Shown here one piece after another: positions 10,745-21,197 of a DNA stretch of 64,000 nucleotides. The notes below the pieces were generated by a model. That model was not told the origin of the DNA. It saw only the letters and a program-made list of their open reading frames with translations, and made no database searches. Every line of letters begins with the position of its first letter. Position 1 is the stretch's first letter. The stretch comes from Sporopachydermia quercuum (lineage: Eukaryota; Ascomycota; Sporopachydermiomycetes; Sporopachydermiales; Sporopachydermiaceae). Location: assembly GCA_001599295.1 (NCBI GenBank), contig BCGN01000001.1, positions 124,001-188,000 of the forward strand, in the 5' to 3' direction. The translations under genes were made by a program, and so were the position numbers.

Positions 10745-12361
10745 ATGTTCTCATCAGGTAATAAAACAGGATTCGGATTTGGCAACACAGCCACAGCAAA
10801 CGCTGGGACAGCTTCCAACACAACTGCTGGGACAGGATCATCTCTGTTTGGCAAACCAGCAGCTTCAGCTGGTACAGGATTTGGTTTTGGTGGTAATTCT
10901 AATCAAGGAACTACTACTACCACTGGAGGACTGTTTGGTAGTAACAACAATAACAATACTAGCCAAGCAAATAATACCAGTACAGGTTTTTCGTTTGGTA
11001 AACCAGCCACTACAACAGGATTTGGGTTGAATAACACTAGCAATTCTGCTCCCGGAACCACTGGCGGTCTCTTTGGTAATAAACCTGCTACAGGAACTAC
11101 GTCTGGCGGTACAGGATTGTTTGGCAGTACTACGAACACTGGGACCAATACGACGGGTGCTACTGGAGGTCTTTTCGGCAATACTGGTGCAAATAATGCT
11201 GCCGGTACAACTTCAGGAGGGCTTTTCGGCAACTCTGGCGCTATTGCAGGGGGTGGCTTATTTGGTGCGAAGTCTGCAGGTACCACAGGTACCACAGGAG
11301 GTCTTTTCGGCCAAAACACGGCAGTAAACACGGCCAATAACCCCAGCTTATTTGGAAACACAGGCGTAAGTCAACAGAAGCCTCTGTTTGGCGGTACCTC
11401 TGGTATCGGTCCTACCACTACAACTGGTGGTCTCGGAAGCGGAAGCTCGTTGTTCCGAAACAACAACAATAATAATAACAAGCCAAATTTCGGCTTTGGA
11501 AATAACAATACAACCGGCTCAGGCATTGGAGGAGCTCCCGGTACGCAATTCGGACTAGGAAATGCCTCCACCGGGTTCAGCTCCGTACCCCAGCAAACAG
11601 ACAATCGAGCTCAAATGCTCCAGTTTCTCAGTCCATTATCAGACCTCACAAAGTTTAGCGATCTATCGGATTTCCATAAGAACTCCATCAAGGAAATTGA
11701 GAGCAAAATAGCCGAACAAATCAAAACCGCAGAAGAAGTAAACGCTTTGAAAGCAAACCATCAAGCAATAGTGTATTCTGTGAACCCAGACTGTGAGTTC
11801 CTTACTACTAAGACAACTACATTAACTAGTGAAATGGAAGGAGATGTAAGGATTCTGGAAGAGCTCACAAGGGCGAATTTTGAGTGTAAAACCGACATAG
11901 AGATCTGTGCTAGACTGATCGAGCTTCTGAAAGCCAATTATACCGCGTCGTTAACAGCAGTATTACATGACTACTTCAAACGAACAGTCGACAGGTTCAA
12001 AGAACGAATTGAGTACTTTGGAAGAGTGCTAGGAGAAATTGAATCTGTTATTAAGGATTTGAAGGAGTCGACTGCATCAAGGACAGGAGAAATCGGTATT
12101 TTCGGCGGAGATGGAGATTTTGATAAGCATTATAGCAGTCAAAATGGGTCAAAGAGTGTAATTGGTAGTAATAACAGCCAAGGTAAGAGTGGATCAGCCA
12201 CAGGGACAGTAGCTTCCGGAGGCTTAGGAGGTTCAACAGAACAATGGAATAGTATTGTTGATGGCATTTATGCCGAGTTCAAGCTTTTCATGGCATTAGC
12301 TAATCGTGTACAAGAAGTTCATGAGATGATATTAGAGTTGAAGGTTTTAATTAAGCAATAA
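10745..12361 (+). CDS. NUP49: FG-nucleoporin Nup49
   Basis: 538 residues. Residues 1-285 are an FG domain with many GLFG-type repeats (GGLFGN, GGLFGQ, SLFGN, PLFGG) in G/T/N-rich spacers. Residues about 289-538 are helical, starting LQFLSPLSDLTKFSDLSDFH, and form the coiled-coil region typical of Nup49 (vertebrate Nup58 family). Nup49 sits with Nsp1 and Nup57 in the central transport channel of the nuclear pore, where the GLFG repeats bind karyopherins. Position next to divergent XRN1 matches YGL172W in S. cerevisiae. Several GLFG leucines are encoded by CTG, which shows standard decoding of CUG in this organism. A second glycine-rich insert lies at about residues 455-505 within the coil region. 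Confidence 0.95.
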   Translation: MFSSGNKTGFGFGNTATANAGTASNTTAGTGSSLFGKPAASAGTGFGFGGNSNQGTTTTTGGLFGSNNNNNTSQANNTSTGFSFGKPATTTGFGLNNTSNSAPGTTGGLFGNKPATGTTSGGTGLFGSTTNTGTNTTGATGGLFGNTGANNAAGTTSGGLFGNSGAIAGGGLFGAKSAGTTGTTGGLFGQNTAVNTANNPSLFGNTGVSQQKPLFGGTSGIGPTTTTGGLGSGSSLFRNNNNNNNKPNFGFGNNNTTGSGIGGAPGTQFGLGNASTGFSSVPQQTDNRAQMLQFLSPLSDLTKFSDLSDFHKNSIKEIESKIAEQIKTAEEVNALKANHQAIVYSVNPDCEFLTTKTTTLTSEMEGDVRILEELTRANFECKTDIEICARLIELLKANYTASLTAVLHDYFKRTVDRFKERIEYFGRVLGEIESVIKDLKESTASRTGEIGIFGGDGDFDKHYSSQNGSKSVIGSNNSQGKSGSATGTVASGGLGGSTEQWNSIVDGIYAEFKLFMALANRVQEVHEMILELKVLIKQ

Positions 12362-12544
12362 TAAAGAAATTTCAAAGAATAGAAAGAAGTGGAAAGCAGA
12401 CTGTGTTAATATTGTTTGTATAATAGTTTTATTATTTATTGCATTAATAAATTCATGTTAGATGTTCAAATTGAGCTGTAGATAACATTTTTTACTGAAA
12501 TAAAGGAAAATAAGAGATCCGTTAGCTAGGCTAAAGACCTTGCC

Positions 12545-13283
12545 CCAATCATTGAGAAGATTCAACCTCTTATACATTCTGGAACAGGAACACCCATTTA
12601 ATTGCCTAACTGTTATAAGAATAAACGAAAGTTTAAGGTATTCAGCACGATGAGCAATACGTCTGGGTCGGGTTGGGACGCAGATTTATATGCTCCCTCC
12701 TTCTCTGAGGAAAGCTGGGACGGATACGGAAAAAAATGTCACCCGTTTCTTGACTTTAAAAATAAGGGACTCCCAAACAATTAAACTTTTCGATATTCTG
12801 TTCGAGGCAGCAAGAGCAAATAGATTATTTTCTGGTAACTCCTACACCACTCCTTCTTCTTCTTCTGGTGATCTTTACGGAGTAAAAAATATTTGATAAT
12901 GATACAACCGTACCTTGATTTTACCTGACGATAATGAATACGTATCATCTTCTTTACTAGCTCCACAACAGAAAGTAACACCTGGGAATGTTGAGGCGAA
13001 CCAATCCGATAACTTAAGCATCGATAGCATCGATACCACCTCAGGTAAAGGGAAAAGAAGAAAAATAGAAGGTAAGGCAGTAAGCGAAGAGGTGATGGAG
13101 GCGACATGCTTGAGGACGAAAAGGATCTTCAAAAGAGCCCTTAAAACTGATATAAAACTGATAGCTTCAGCATTATTTTCAAGAGAACGCTATATATTGC
13201 AATTCCACAGAGTGAGAAATTCTGAGCTTGCTGTTGGGCGTTCTCAGATGGAGATTTGCCCAACTACCTTCAGGCTGAGCTGA
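12545..13283 (+). pseudogene. Harbinger Myb/SANT-like DNA-binding protein, broken
   Basis: Plus-strand frames give the C-terminal half of a Myb/SANT-like domain (Myb_DNA-bind_3 type): a basic NKRKFKVFSTMSNTSGSGWD segment at about 12620-12680, then SFSEESWDGYGKKCHPF and KNKGLPN. The expected continuation (LFDILFEAARANRLFSG) follows in the next frame from about 12785, so a one-base shift has occurred near 12780. Upstream, the likely first helices (IIEKIQPLIHSGTGTPI) are separated from the rest by a stop near 12600. A serine/lysine-rich tail with a basic KGKRRK motif follows in another frame (12915-13283). In Harbinger elements this protein helps the transposase enter the nucleus and bind the ends. 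No complete frame remains. Confidence 0.75.
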
Positions 13284-14177
13284 ATACGATAGATTGAAAA
13301 CAAGGATACCAACTCAATTTCAAATGATCATTAATCTAAATAAGATGTTTTATACAGAATCAACTTTAATTAGATAGCCCTTCTTCTGGACTATCAATTG
13401 GCCTACAGATTTTGTCAATACAGTTATTTGTTCATTTCACTCTTATATCAACATTAGAGGAATTTGTTCGTCCGAATGGTAAATCAACATCTTCTGACTA
13501 TAGATCTTGATTTGTACAGGCTCATAAACTTATTCGATATGCTCTCAATAACATAGATGATGCACCCGCGCAAAAGCTTGGTTCTTTTTATTGACATTGT
13601 ATCATTTTTAGGCTCTGGGAACGTTTCTTCAGCCGCGTCGCTTTATCAGTGCTTTCATTAATAGGAGGGTCCGTGAGAGCACGATTATTAACTGCTTTAG
13701 AACATGCAGAGGAAACTCATACTAGCATTGGAGCGCTCATACTTACTCAAATAGAGCATACTGTGGGTAGAAAGAAATCAAAAACTGAATCAGAAGCAAA
13801 AGCAAGAGCACTTTCAATTTCAATTTCATTGCTAGCAAATAATTTTTTTTTTTCATTTTTTTTTTCACCCAGCCCAGGAAGCTAGAGAACCTGCCTTCAA
13901 TTCACCTTCTTTTGGGATTTGCTTTTCCTCGTAATAGCTTCTTGAGCCTTGGTTTTACTATTCATTTGATTGGAGAGCTTTGCCAAGAAGTAGACATTAT
14001 ATCTTTCGATAACTCTTTCCAGAAGTCAGAAGCAACAACGTCTCACCATTTTTTNAATCTTCACGNCTCTCTTTTGACCAAGCCCGTGTTCACTTACTCC
14101 TTCTCCTTTACCCATATCAGTGCCTTCCTCAAATTCTTCATTTCCTTCACCATTAATATATATTCTTGCTCTTCTTG
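13284..14177. other. Interior of the Harbinger relic
   Basis: On the plus strand a short open stretch (about 13611-13885) encodes a helical sequence beginning LWERFFSRVALSVLSLIGG; I do not recognise it. It is preceded by TTTTTAG, which could be a splice acceptor, but no CTAAC branch site is visible. On the minus strand 14040-14177 continues as an acidic, glycine-rich tail that may be the degraded end of the transposase. Confidence 0.4.
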
Positions 14178-15334
14178 TTATTCATATTCACCTGTATCAA
14201 GTCCACAAACATCATGATATTTGTGCAAAGCATATCCTCTGATTGTGATATCTCTTGTGATATCAGGCCCATAGTTGTTCTCCTTGTTAAACAAAGAAAA
14301 TTGTCTATTTAAAACTCCTATTGATCTCTCGACTACCATCCTGTGTCTGAAATGAACCAAATTGAAATATTCCTTCTTCTTTAAGTCTATCAGATCCTTT
14401 CGTTCACCCACTAAGGTGATATCGGATTCCCCGATATGGGGAAAGTATATGGCCGACGGACTATAGCTTGCATTTNCTAANTAAAAATCATTGCTAGGGA
14501 CTTTGAATCCCCTTTCATATGAATCTCCCAGTACAAAGCTATCATGAGCCGAACCTTCCCAGCCAGCATTGACATACGAAACCCTTGATTGAAATCGACA
14601 ACCACCAAAACGTCTGAAGATCCGAAACGCTTGCTGTTCCTAAAGGCTCCCACATTGCTTTAGTATGGACTGGAATATGGGTTGATCAAATGCACCCAGG
14701 CAACTGCGCAATAAAGATGATTCTTTTACCAAACTGTTAACACCTAGAACGGTAATCTAGGCCATTTTGTTNCCAGTTTTCTAACGTACTTACATATCTC
14801 CCGGGTGTAGATGTGAATAGTATCACCGCTCGCTTCNCTGCAATCTTTCCTGTAAAATTCTATTTGAGTATCCAGATAATACAAATAAATAAATAGTTAG
14901 GTTCTCACGAGCAGTCGGAAATTTTGAATCTCGAAGACCAAAATTATATGATTCTTCTAAAAATATAAATGTTGATCTCTTCATATGCATCTCCTCCTCA
15001 AAACGACTACCATAGTTTGAAAGAAGATTTGTAAACCAAGCTTTATCAGAAACCCAGTTAAACGATTTTCTTCTCCAGCTCCTTTTGGTTTTAGTCACTC
15101 GATGACAAATTCAATGATTTGAGTTGGTCTAGTATATCGAATAGAAGACTCAATATTGTCTTTACTACTGTGTTGCTCGGTAGCATCCTCCAGAAACTCA
15201 TCATCCGACGAGGTACCACTTTCCGAACTGGAAACTTCAGACTCCTCAGACTCTTCAGATATTATACCTACTTCAAACACTAGGTACCTTCTAATATGAA
15301 TACAGTACACATTATGATGTATTGATGTATACAC
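14178..15334 (-). pseudogene. PIF/Harbinger DDE transposase, broken
   Basis: Read on the minus strand, the pieces follow the order of a Harbinger transposase. They are an acidic N-terminal segment (15334-15095), a helical domain with RSTFIFLEESYNF and ENLTIYLFVLSGYSNRILQ (15098-14823), the first catalytic-Asp region (GAFDQP, near 14690), the second (VLVVVDFNQ, then AGWEGSAHDSFVLGDS, about 14615-14530) and the final Glu region (HFRHRMVVERSIGVLNRQF, about 14370-14310). The frame changes at several points and there are internal stops, plus N bases at 14476, 14481, 14772 and 14837, so no full protein can be made. Transposases of this family cut and paste with a DDE RNase-H-like domain. Similarity is by motif recognition only. 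Confidence 0.85.
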
Positions 15335-16608
15335 GCTGTGATGTATTAGTTTATATAANAATGAAAAATTTGTATTTGTGGGCTCTCTTACGGCCTAACA
15401 ACTATCATCCAAAAGCGCGTTGTTAGTAATATTTATTAGCAACAATACGCTCTGAATTGGGACTTGCTTTGATTATTAGTAGTTATCCGTCCATTGATAA
15501 CAATAAACAAGTAAATCCGAAAACGACTTTAATAATACAATGAACAGTTAAAAAATTGACATCGAAAGGACATCCTATTGATGGCTTTGACGTACGTTTA
15601 TTGATTACGTAACTGGAAATAATATCTGAATGATGAGAATATATGATTACGTGATTGATTCTTTAATTGAAAAGACGATCTTCTCNAACCTTCATCCATT
15701 TTTCAGCAGCTTTTCTTTACGCTTTTGATAAATTTCTGTACATAGGAGTAGCCGAACCAGTTGAAAAAGTAATTCTCACATAGAAACATCATTTAATGTT
15801 CTTTGACCTTTTTTACTTCCTCAATAGATTTCTATTAACCTCACGTCTCATGCCATATCGTCTCATAGCAGATACTTTGGCCTTTCAGCTTCCTTTATCT
15901 CTTTCCGTACATATTATATGTCATTCTCATCTGCGCTGTAAGTTTTGGAACATTCTTCTTCATGATGCTTGCACAAAATTACCCATAAACAATACAAATG
16001 TTCTCAAGGTATGATCAAAACATTTGCCAATATTTTCATTTTAAACTTCCCTTTTTTCTTCTATTCCAATAGAGCTTTTTATCCATCCGTTCATTCTCTT
16101 GGTCTTGTCTCTTTATCTGTACATTTTATCTCAATCCGGAAATTGAAATCGAACTACTCATGCATCTGAAATCCGGTTTTGTACATCTTAATTAACTTAT
16201 TTGTACCATATCCATCTTTTTTTCTTTCTTTACACTACATATCGTAACCTTATTTTATCGGTAATCAATCGCCTTTCAATCGATATCCCTTTATCTTGCT
16301 TGCACTATCAACAAGTTAATAACTGTTCTGTCCTGTTTAATACTAACAGCTGGGTGTTTTAACGGCTACTAGATATTCAAATTTGATATTGGTTCAATTA
16401 GTTAGTATGAAAGCAGAATTAAACTTTCGAAGTATATTANTTGTAGTTAAATTGTATTTATAAATCAGTTTCACTGATATAGCTAGCACTGATAAGCTGT
16501 TAACAATCAATTGTTGTGTTCACTGTTGCATTTACTTCTTGAAAGCAGTAGATCCGAACTTGTCTGCTTTGAAGAGTAGGTTGCGGCTGGGTCAGCAAAA
16601 TAGTCACT
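15335..16608. other. Intergenic region, right flank of the relic and promoter of the next gene
   Basis: Begins with imperfect GATGTATT-type tandem repeats (about 15317-15348) and a small imperfect stem around 15413-15452. The rest is AT-rich with pyrimidine tracts (about 15790-16290) and should hold the promoter of the 16609 gene. No gene seen. Confidence 0.5.
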
Positions 16609-19464
16609 ATGGGAAAGAATAATATGTCCAATAGTAACGAAACTGTTACTGATTGGCAAATAAAAGACAGAAGCGCTGGAAAGAAATCTAGATTCTGGGT
16701 TGTTCGCCAATCGCAAACNCTTGAAGACGGTGAAGAAATTAGTGTTGAGAATTCAGATGATATGATTCAACCAGAAGCTAAGAAGCCTGATATTGATAAA
16801 ATTGAACCTCTTTCTCATTATTCCAATAGTTCACATACATCTCTTGGTTCTATAATCAGCAGTGTGAGTTCTGAATCATCGTTCATTTTGAACCAGGTGT
16901 CGTCTATTGAAACTGAAAATAACGGTGAGACTATGGTTTACAAAAGTGAGAAACATAATACTGATGGACTTGATGCTTCTCGTTCGTATAGTATTATTGA
17001 TAGTTTACAAGGTGTGGATGCTATAGATGTAAATCATCATTCTTCTAGTACTATTACTACTCATGCTAGTACCAGTAATGTCAATAGTACTGTGAATGAC
17101 ACCATTAATTCTAGCTGGTCTGAACTTAATGGTAGCCCTTCAGTTCAGAGTATGATTCTTAATGAATATGATATTGTGACATCAAGAGATCTAGCTGCAA
17201 GTGTATCACCTGAATCTAATCATCCCAATCTCTCGAACGGTTCATTAACAAATGAAGGACTTCATAGCGGTCGCTCCGACACTGATTCTAGTGAATCTTG
17301 TTTTACTACTAAATCTCATTATCATTCTGGTACTTCTGACTTGTTTCGATTAAACAACAAAATTTCCGGTAAGACAGATAGGAAAGAAGAGAGAAGAAGA
17401 TGGGAAAGAAGCTGTCACGCAGCAGGAGAAAGAGAATCAAAGAAATATCATTATCAGAAGAGAAGTAACAGAGAATATTATAAGAAAAAAAAGGAGAAAT
17501 TACATGAATTTGATGTATTGAATGGCACATCGAAGCCAGAGGGTAGTTTGGTTTGGTCCGTTTTATCTAATATATTTCGCTGTTATGTAGCATTATGGAC
17601 ATTATATCAAGTTGGTTCTTATGTCAATAACAATTGGAATAACTTCATGCCTGAATCTCTTGAATTTAAAACTGAAAGAATGTTGGAAGAACGGATGAAT
17701 GAATTTTTCCTGAACTATTCGTTTCTTCAGCAAACAGGCCAGAGTACTAAAACAGTAAAACAGGCTCCTAATAGTCAAGAGGAGATATCTGAATTGATCA
17801 AAAATGATTATCATTCAAATGAGAACGTTCTCAAAGAAACCAGTTCAATAGTTTTAGATGGATTTACTATTTCTGTTGATGTTCCTTTTGTCAAGCCAAC
17901 AGAATCAAATTTACCAGAAGCATCATCAGAAATACCTACAAGCAATTCTAATACAAAGAAAGAACTATCTATTCCTCTAGCAAGAATAACCGAGTTACCA
18001 TCAGTAATAGGACTTGGATCATCCTTGTCCTCTTCTTCACACAAGGACTATGTCTCAAGCCAGTGGGAGAAATTTCCTGAATTGTTACCTGTAACTATCT
18101 ATGGGAAAGCATACACTAACGCACTTCCAAAATACACTGTTTCTCATAGAATAATGTATGGAAAGTCAGAATTGTATGAACAAAATAAGAATGCCTTCTT
18201 AGTATTGTCTAACGGAACATACATTAATCTATTACAAACTGGTGATGTCAATCATAAAATACGATGGCTAGGAGTTAGTGTTATTTCACCATTTGATGAA
18301 GTTGATGTCCCATTTGATGTTGTCCATGATAAATTGATTCACATAACATTACCCTATAAGAACAAGGGATCGGATGGTGAGGATGAGGACGAATATGAAT
18401 TCATTGACATTGATGATCAGCTGGGCACCTCTGTATTCCAGGAGTTGCCAAACAATGTTGTGTTAATATTATGGGATTTGAGTCCAAATAAAGCTATTGA
18501 AGTGATTACTGCTTTTATTGTGGATATGACTGAGAAAACTTTAGAAGTAGACAGAAATCAAACTAGAATACTCGAATACATGTGGGATAATATAAAGGTT
18601 GCTGCAATTCAAGTGAAGACAGCTATGGATTTGAAAAATCTACAATGGGCAAAACAAGCAACTATCTCACAATTCAATAGGTTTAAAAACTCATCATTAT
18701 CGACAAGATCTTATAAGAGATTCAGATCTATCGTCGATAATGTCTCAGCTAGAGTTTCAAATATGGGATCGTCATTTTGTAGTTCCAAAAAAGCAACTAT
18801 TACTGTTATTTCAGGTTTCATGAAAAGAGCAGGCTCTTGGACAACATATCAGACATATCAGTATAATGTATTAGTTCCTGCTGGTCAAGAATTGGCTGTT
18901 AGAGTAACAGAATCATTGGTCGTCCCGTATACTAAATTCACAGTAAAAGCCCAGAAGAAACTTATCACTGATGTTGTTACTTACTTCAAATCTAGAAGTA
19001 AAAGCATTATCAGCCATGTTGATGGTTTTTACCAATCGATGAAAATCGGTACAAAAGGCAATAATGATAACTATAATAAGCATAAGTGGTACTCCTATTT
19101 TTCGTTGCCGGGTTATGTGAGGAAGACAAAAACTATGTCGGCTGAAGGAGAAGAAGCAGTGTTGATTGCAAAACTTAAATCTTACAGCAATAATAAATCA
19201 GTTGCGTTATCAATAAAGAAAGGAAAAGAAGTGTTAGATTTAGCAGCAAAAGGAGGTTCTAAACTAATCTCTATTTCTCGAGAAAAGCTACCAACATTGT
19301 ATTGTGCTGTTAAACAAAAAGTTGGCCAAGAATTCTCTACAGAGCGTGGAAATCTAATCGTGAATTCGTTTGTTAATACCATTCGTTATGGACAAGAACA
19401 TTATAATTCACTTTGTAAATGGTGCAGCAAGAAGGTGGAAGAGTCAAAGGTCAAGAGGAATTAG
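16609..19464 (+). CDS. Unrecognised single-pass membrane protein, 951 aa
   Basis: Uninterrupted 951-codon frame from ATG 16609. Residues 1-250 are serine/threonine/asparagine-rich and probably disordered. Residues about 255-300 are strongly basic (RKEERRRWERS, YYKKKKEKL), followed by one hydrophobic segment at about 312-332 (VLSNIFRCYVALWTLYQV). The remaining 600 residues include a probable beta-rich domain (about 490-640, with KIRWLGVSVISPFDEVDVPF and an acidic DGEDEDEYEFIDIDD loop) and a helical basic C-terminal region (650-951) with several predicted N-glycosylation sequons. The basic patch before the membrane span suggests the N-terminal part faces the cytosol or nucleoplasm. I do not recognise the family. 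Codon use is AT-rich like the genes to its right and unlike XRN1 to its left. Confidence 0.8.
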   Translation: MGKNNMSNSNETVTDWQIKDRSAGKKSRFWVVRQSQXLEDGEEISVENSDDMIQPEAKKPDIDKIEPLSHYSNSSHTSLGSIISSVSSESSFILNQVSSIETENNGETMVYKSEKHNTDGLDASRSYSIIDSLQGVDAIDVNHHSSSTITTHASTSNVNSTVNDTINSSWSELNGSPSVQSMILNEYDIVTSRDLAASVSPESNHPNLSNGSLTNEGLHSGRSDTDSSESCFTTKSHYHSGTSDLFRLNNKISGKTDRKEERRRWERSCHAAGERESKKYHYQKRSNREYYKKKKEKLHEFDVLNGTSKPEGSLVWSVLSNIFRCYVALWTLYQVGSYVNNNWNNFMPESLEFKTERMLEERMNEFFLNYSFLQQTGQSTKTVKQAPNSQEEISELIKNDYHSNENVLKETSSIVLDGFTISVDVPFVKPTESNLPEASSEIPTSNSNTKKELSIPLARITELPSVIGLGSSLSSSSHKDYVSSQWEKFPELLPVTIYGKAYTNALPKYTVSHRIMYGKSELYEQNKNAFLVLSNGTYINLLQTGDVNHKIRWLGVSVISPFDEVDVPFDVVHDKLIHITLPYKNKGSDGEDEDEYEFIDIDDQLGTSVFQELPNNVVLILWDLSPNKAIEVITAFIVDMTEKTLEVDRNQTRILEYMWDNIKVAAIQVKTAMDLKNLQWAKQATISQFNRFKNSSLSTRSYKRFRSIVDNVSARVSNMGSSFCSSKKATITVISGFMKRAGSWTTYQTYQYNVLVPAGQELAVRVTESLVVPYTKFTVKAQKKLITDVVTYFKSRSKSIISHVDGFYQSMKIGTKGNNDNYNKHKWYSYFSLPGYVRKTKTMSAEGEEAVLIAKLKSYSNNKSVALSIKKGKEVLDLAAKGGSKLISISREKLPTLYCAVKQKVGQEFSTERGNLIVNSFVNTIRYGQEHYNSLCKWCSKKVEESKVKRN

Positions 19465-20851
19465 TAAAATTATGTGATTCTGTTCTTGGGAACAGTTATG
19501 TTCAATGAACGTAGCTGTTGTTTCCGTCAAGATTACATAAATTAAGTGNATATCTGAATGGATGGAGTAGATGAGCATGACCGGAAGCAGAATATTGTTG
19601 TTGAATAGCAATGGATATTCAAAACTCATCATCAGACAAAAGCAATTGGTTAACAGATCAACCGATTGACGGGAGTCTGAAAGTCAATAAATAGTAAAAT
19701 GACTATTTAACCATCTACGGTAATTCTTCCTCAANCGACTTTCGATGATTAACATACTTTGAGCATGCGTTTACTCTAAGTTCTCACTCACTATACACCA
19801 ATCAGAGAATATATCAGGTAGACGTCTCTATTGTTCGTACGTCATATTATCTCTACCTATCTATCATTTATCCAAATATTTTGAGGAATAACAATGGCAT
19901 ATGTTATTTTAGTTTCATGGAACAGCTGAGTTATTGGAATGTTCAAAGTACATTTATTGCAATTATTTTCTCTATTTAATTACTACCTTTATTTCTTTTT
20001 ATATTTTGTTCGCGTATTCTTTTTATTTTTTATTCATCTTACATATGTATTTTTTTGTTGGTTACATTCTATTGGGTTTTGTTGGTTACTGGTTTTCTTA
20101 TAATACAGTCAGGTATTATGTTAGGTATTGGATTATTACTTTATGTTTATAATTTTCAGGGAGTTGATGATTACAAAGTCAAATGGGTAGTATCTTGATA
20201 TATGATTACACGTTTATTTGTATGCATTTGCCAGAGGTATTATTTATACCTTCCCTTGGGTATTACTAATTAATTTCAATTTTCTTCCAGAGAGTATTTN
20301 ACAGAAAAGAAACTAACTCCTACATTATTTTAACTGATATCGGGTTGGAAGTATACATCAATGAAAGATGAAACCAAGTGAAAGGTTAAGAACAATAATG
20401 TCCACAATAAAATAAAATGAAGGTCCAAAGGAAGCTGGTTAGAATATCAATTACAGCATCTTCGAAAGCAATGGAAAGGGCACTTTTTTCAAATTAAACC
20501 AGCAAACAGTGTGTTCCGTGATCCAGTAAATAATGACTTTCCCCCGTGTTTGTCCGTGGTAATGAGTGATGTATCATTTATAGCACAATTCATAATATGA
20601 TGGAACTCCTTTGTCAGTCTAACAAACCATCGTTTTCTTGTTGGCAGCTGTTTATTATAACTGAAACGTGCCATCTACTGAATTTTTTTACTCATTCATT
20701 ATAGCATCCTACTTTACTACATCTCCAACATCATAAGCTAACATATTATACCATAGTAACTAACAAGCAGTACCACATTTTTCATATATACACGATAATC
20801 AAAATTTTCTAACAATACTTCTCTAACATTACTTCTTTTCAATATTGAGGA
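19465..20851. other. Convergent intergenic region
   Basis: About 1.4 kb of AT-rich DNA. A minus-strand ATG frame of 61 codons (20674-20489, basic N-terminus MARFSYNKQLPTRKRWF) is the only frame with protein-like composition; it has no recognised relative and I do not call it a gene. No RNA gene or repeat seen. Confidence 0.45.
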
Positions 20852-21197
20852 TTATTGTTTCTTTTGATCTTCAGGAAGTCCTAATTCATCCCATGGTACA
20901 GTGTCCATTAATTCACTGATCAGATTGTTAGCATATTATCCAATATTCCATTCCATTCCAATTCGTAGATTTGTAGATCATAATCACTTTCAATACATAC
21001 TGTTCCATACGACATTTCAAATAGCTTTTAGCTAACAATCGACAATTTGGTGCATTTTTCCCTTCAGTAAGCTTAATACATTTAAGGTAATCTACCATTT
21101 GTTTCCGGCATTCACTGTCGTGATCTAATGGGAAGGATCCTCTTTGAGGGGGTGTTGGTGACCAACTAGGAAGAGTTCCACCTGGTCCTCCTGACAT
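20852..21197 (-). CDS. COX19: Mitochondrial copper/cytochrome oxidase assembly protein Cox19, one intron
   Basis: Twin CX9C protein of the mitochondrial intermembrane space needed for cytochrome c oxidase assembly and copper/redox signalling. Exon 1 is 21197-21001, intron 21000-20916 (85 nt; donor GTATGT, branch TGCTAAC, acceptor CAG), exon 2 20915-20852. The spliced protein has 86 residues: [17 protein letters not shown], then FPLDHDSEC, the two CX9C helices ([11 protein letters not shown] and [11 protein letters not shown]), and after the splice [20 protein letters not shown], as in Cox19 homologues. The start is set by homology at 21197; the frame stays open upstream to another ATG at 21359, which would add 54 unrelated residues. 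Without the intron the conserved C-terminus is lost. Confidence 0.95.

Larger units (their letters stand above)
12500..15400. mobile_element. Decayed PIF/Harbinger-type DNA transposon (ends not resolved)
   Basis: Two convergent broken genes typical of PIF/Harbinger elements lie side by side: a Myb/SANT-like DNA-binding protein (+, left) and a DDE_4-type transposase (-, right). No other class-II family carries this pair. I searched by eye for terminal inverted repeats and a 3-bp TTA/TAA target duplication on both flanks and found none convincing, so the limits given are approximate. The transposase has several stops and frame changes, so the copy is inactive. It has inserted in the spacer downstream of NUP49. 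Confidence 0.8.

Noticed and set aside
19934-20152. Tyr/Phe-rich frame resembling a mitochondrial protein fragment
   Set aside because: T-rich low-complexity DNA; no recognisable mitochondrial gene segment.
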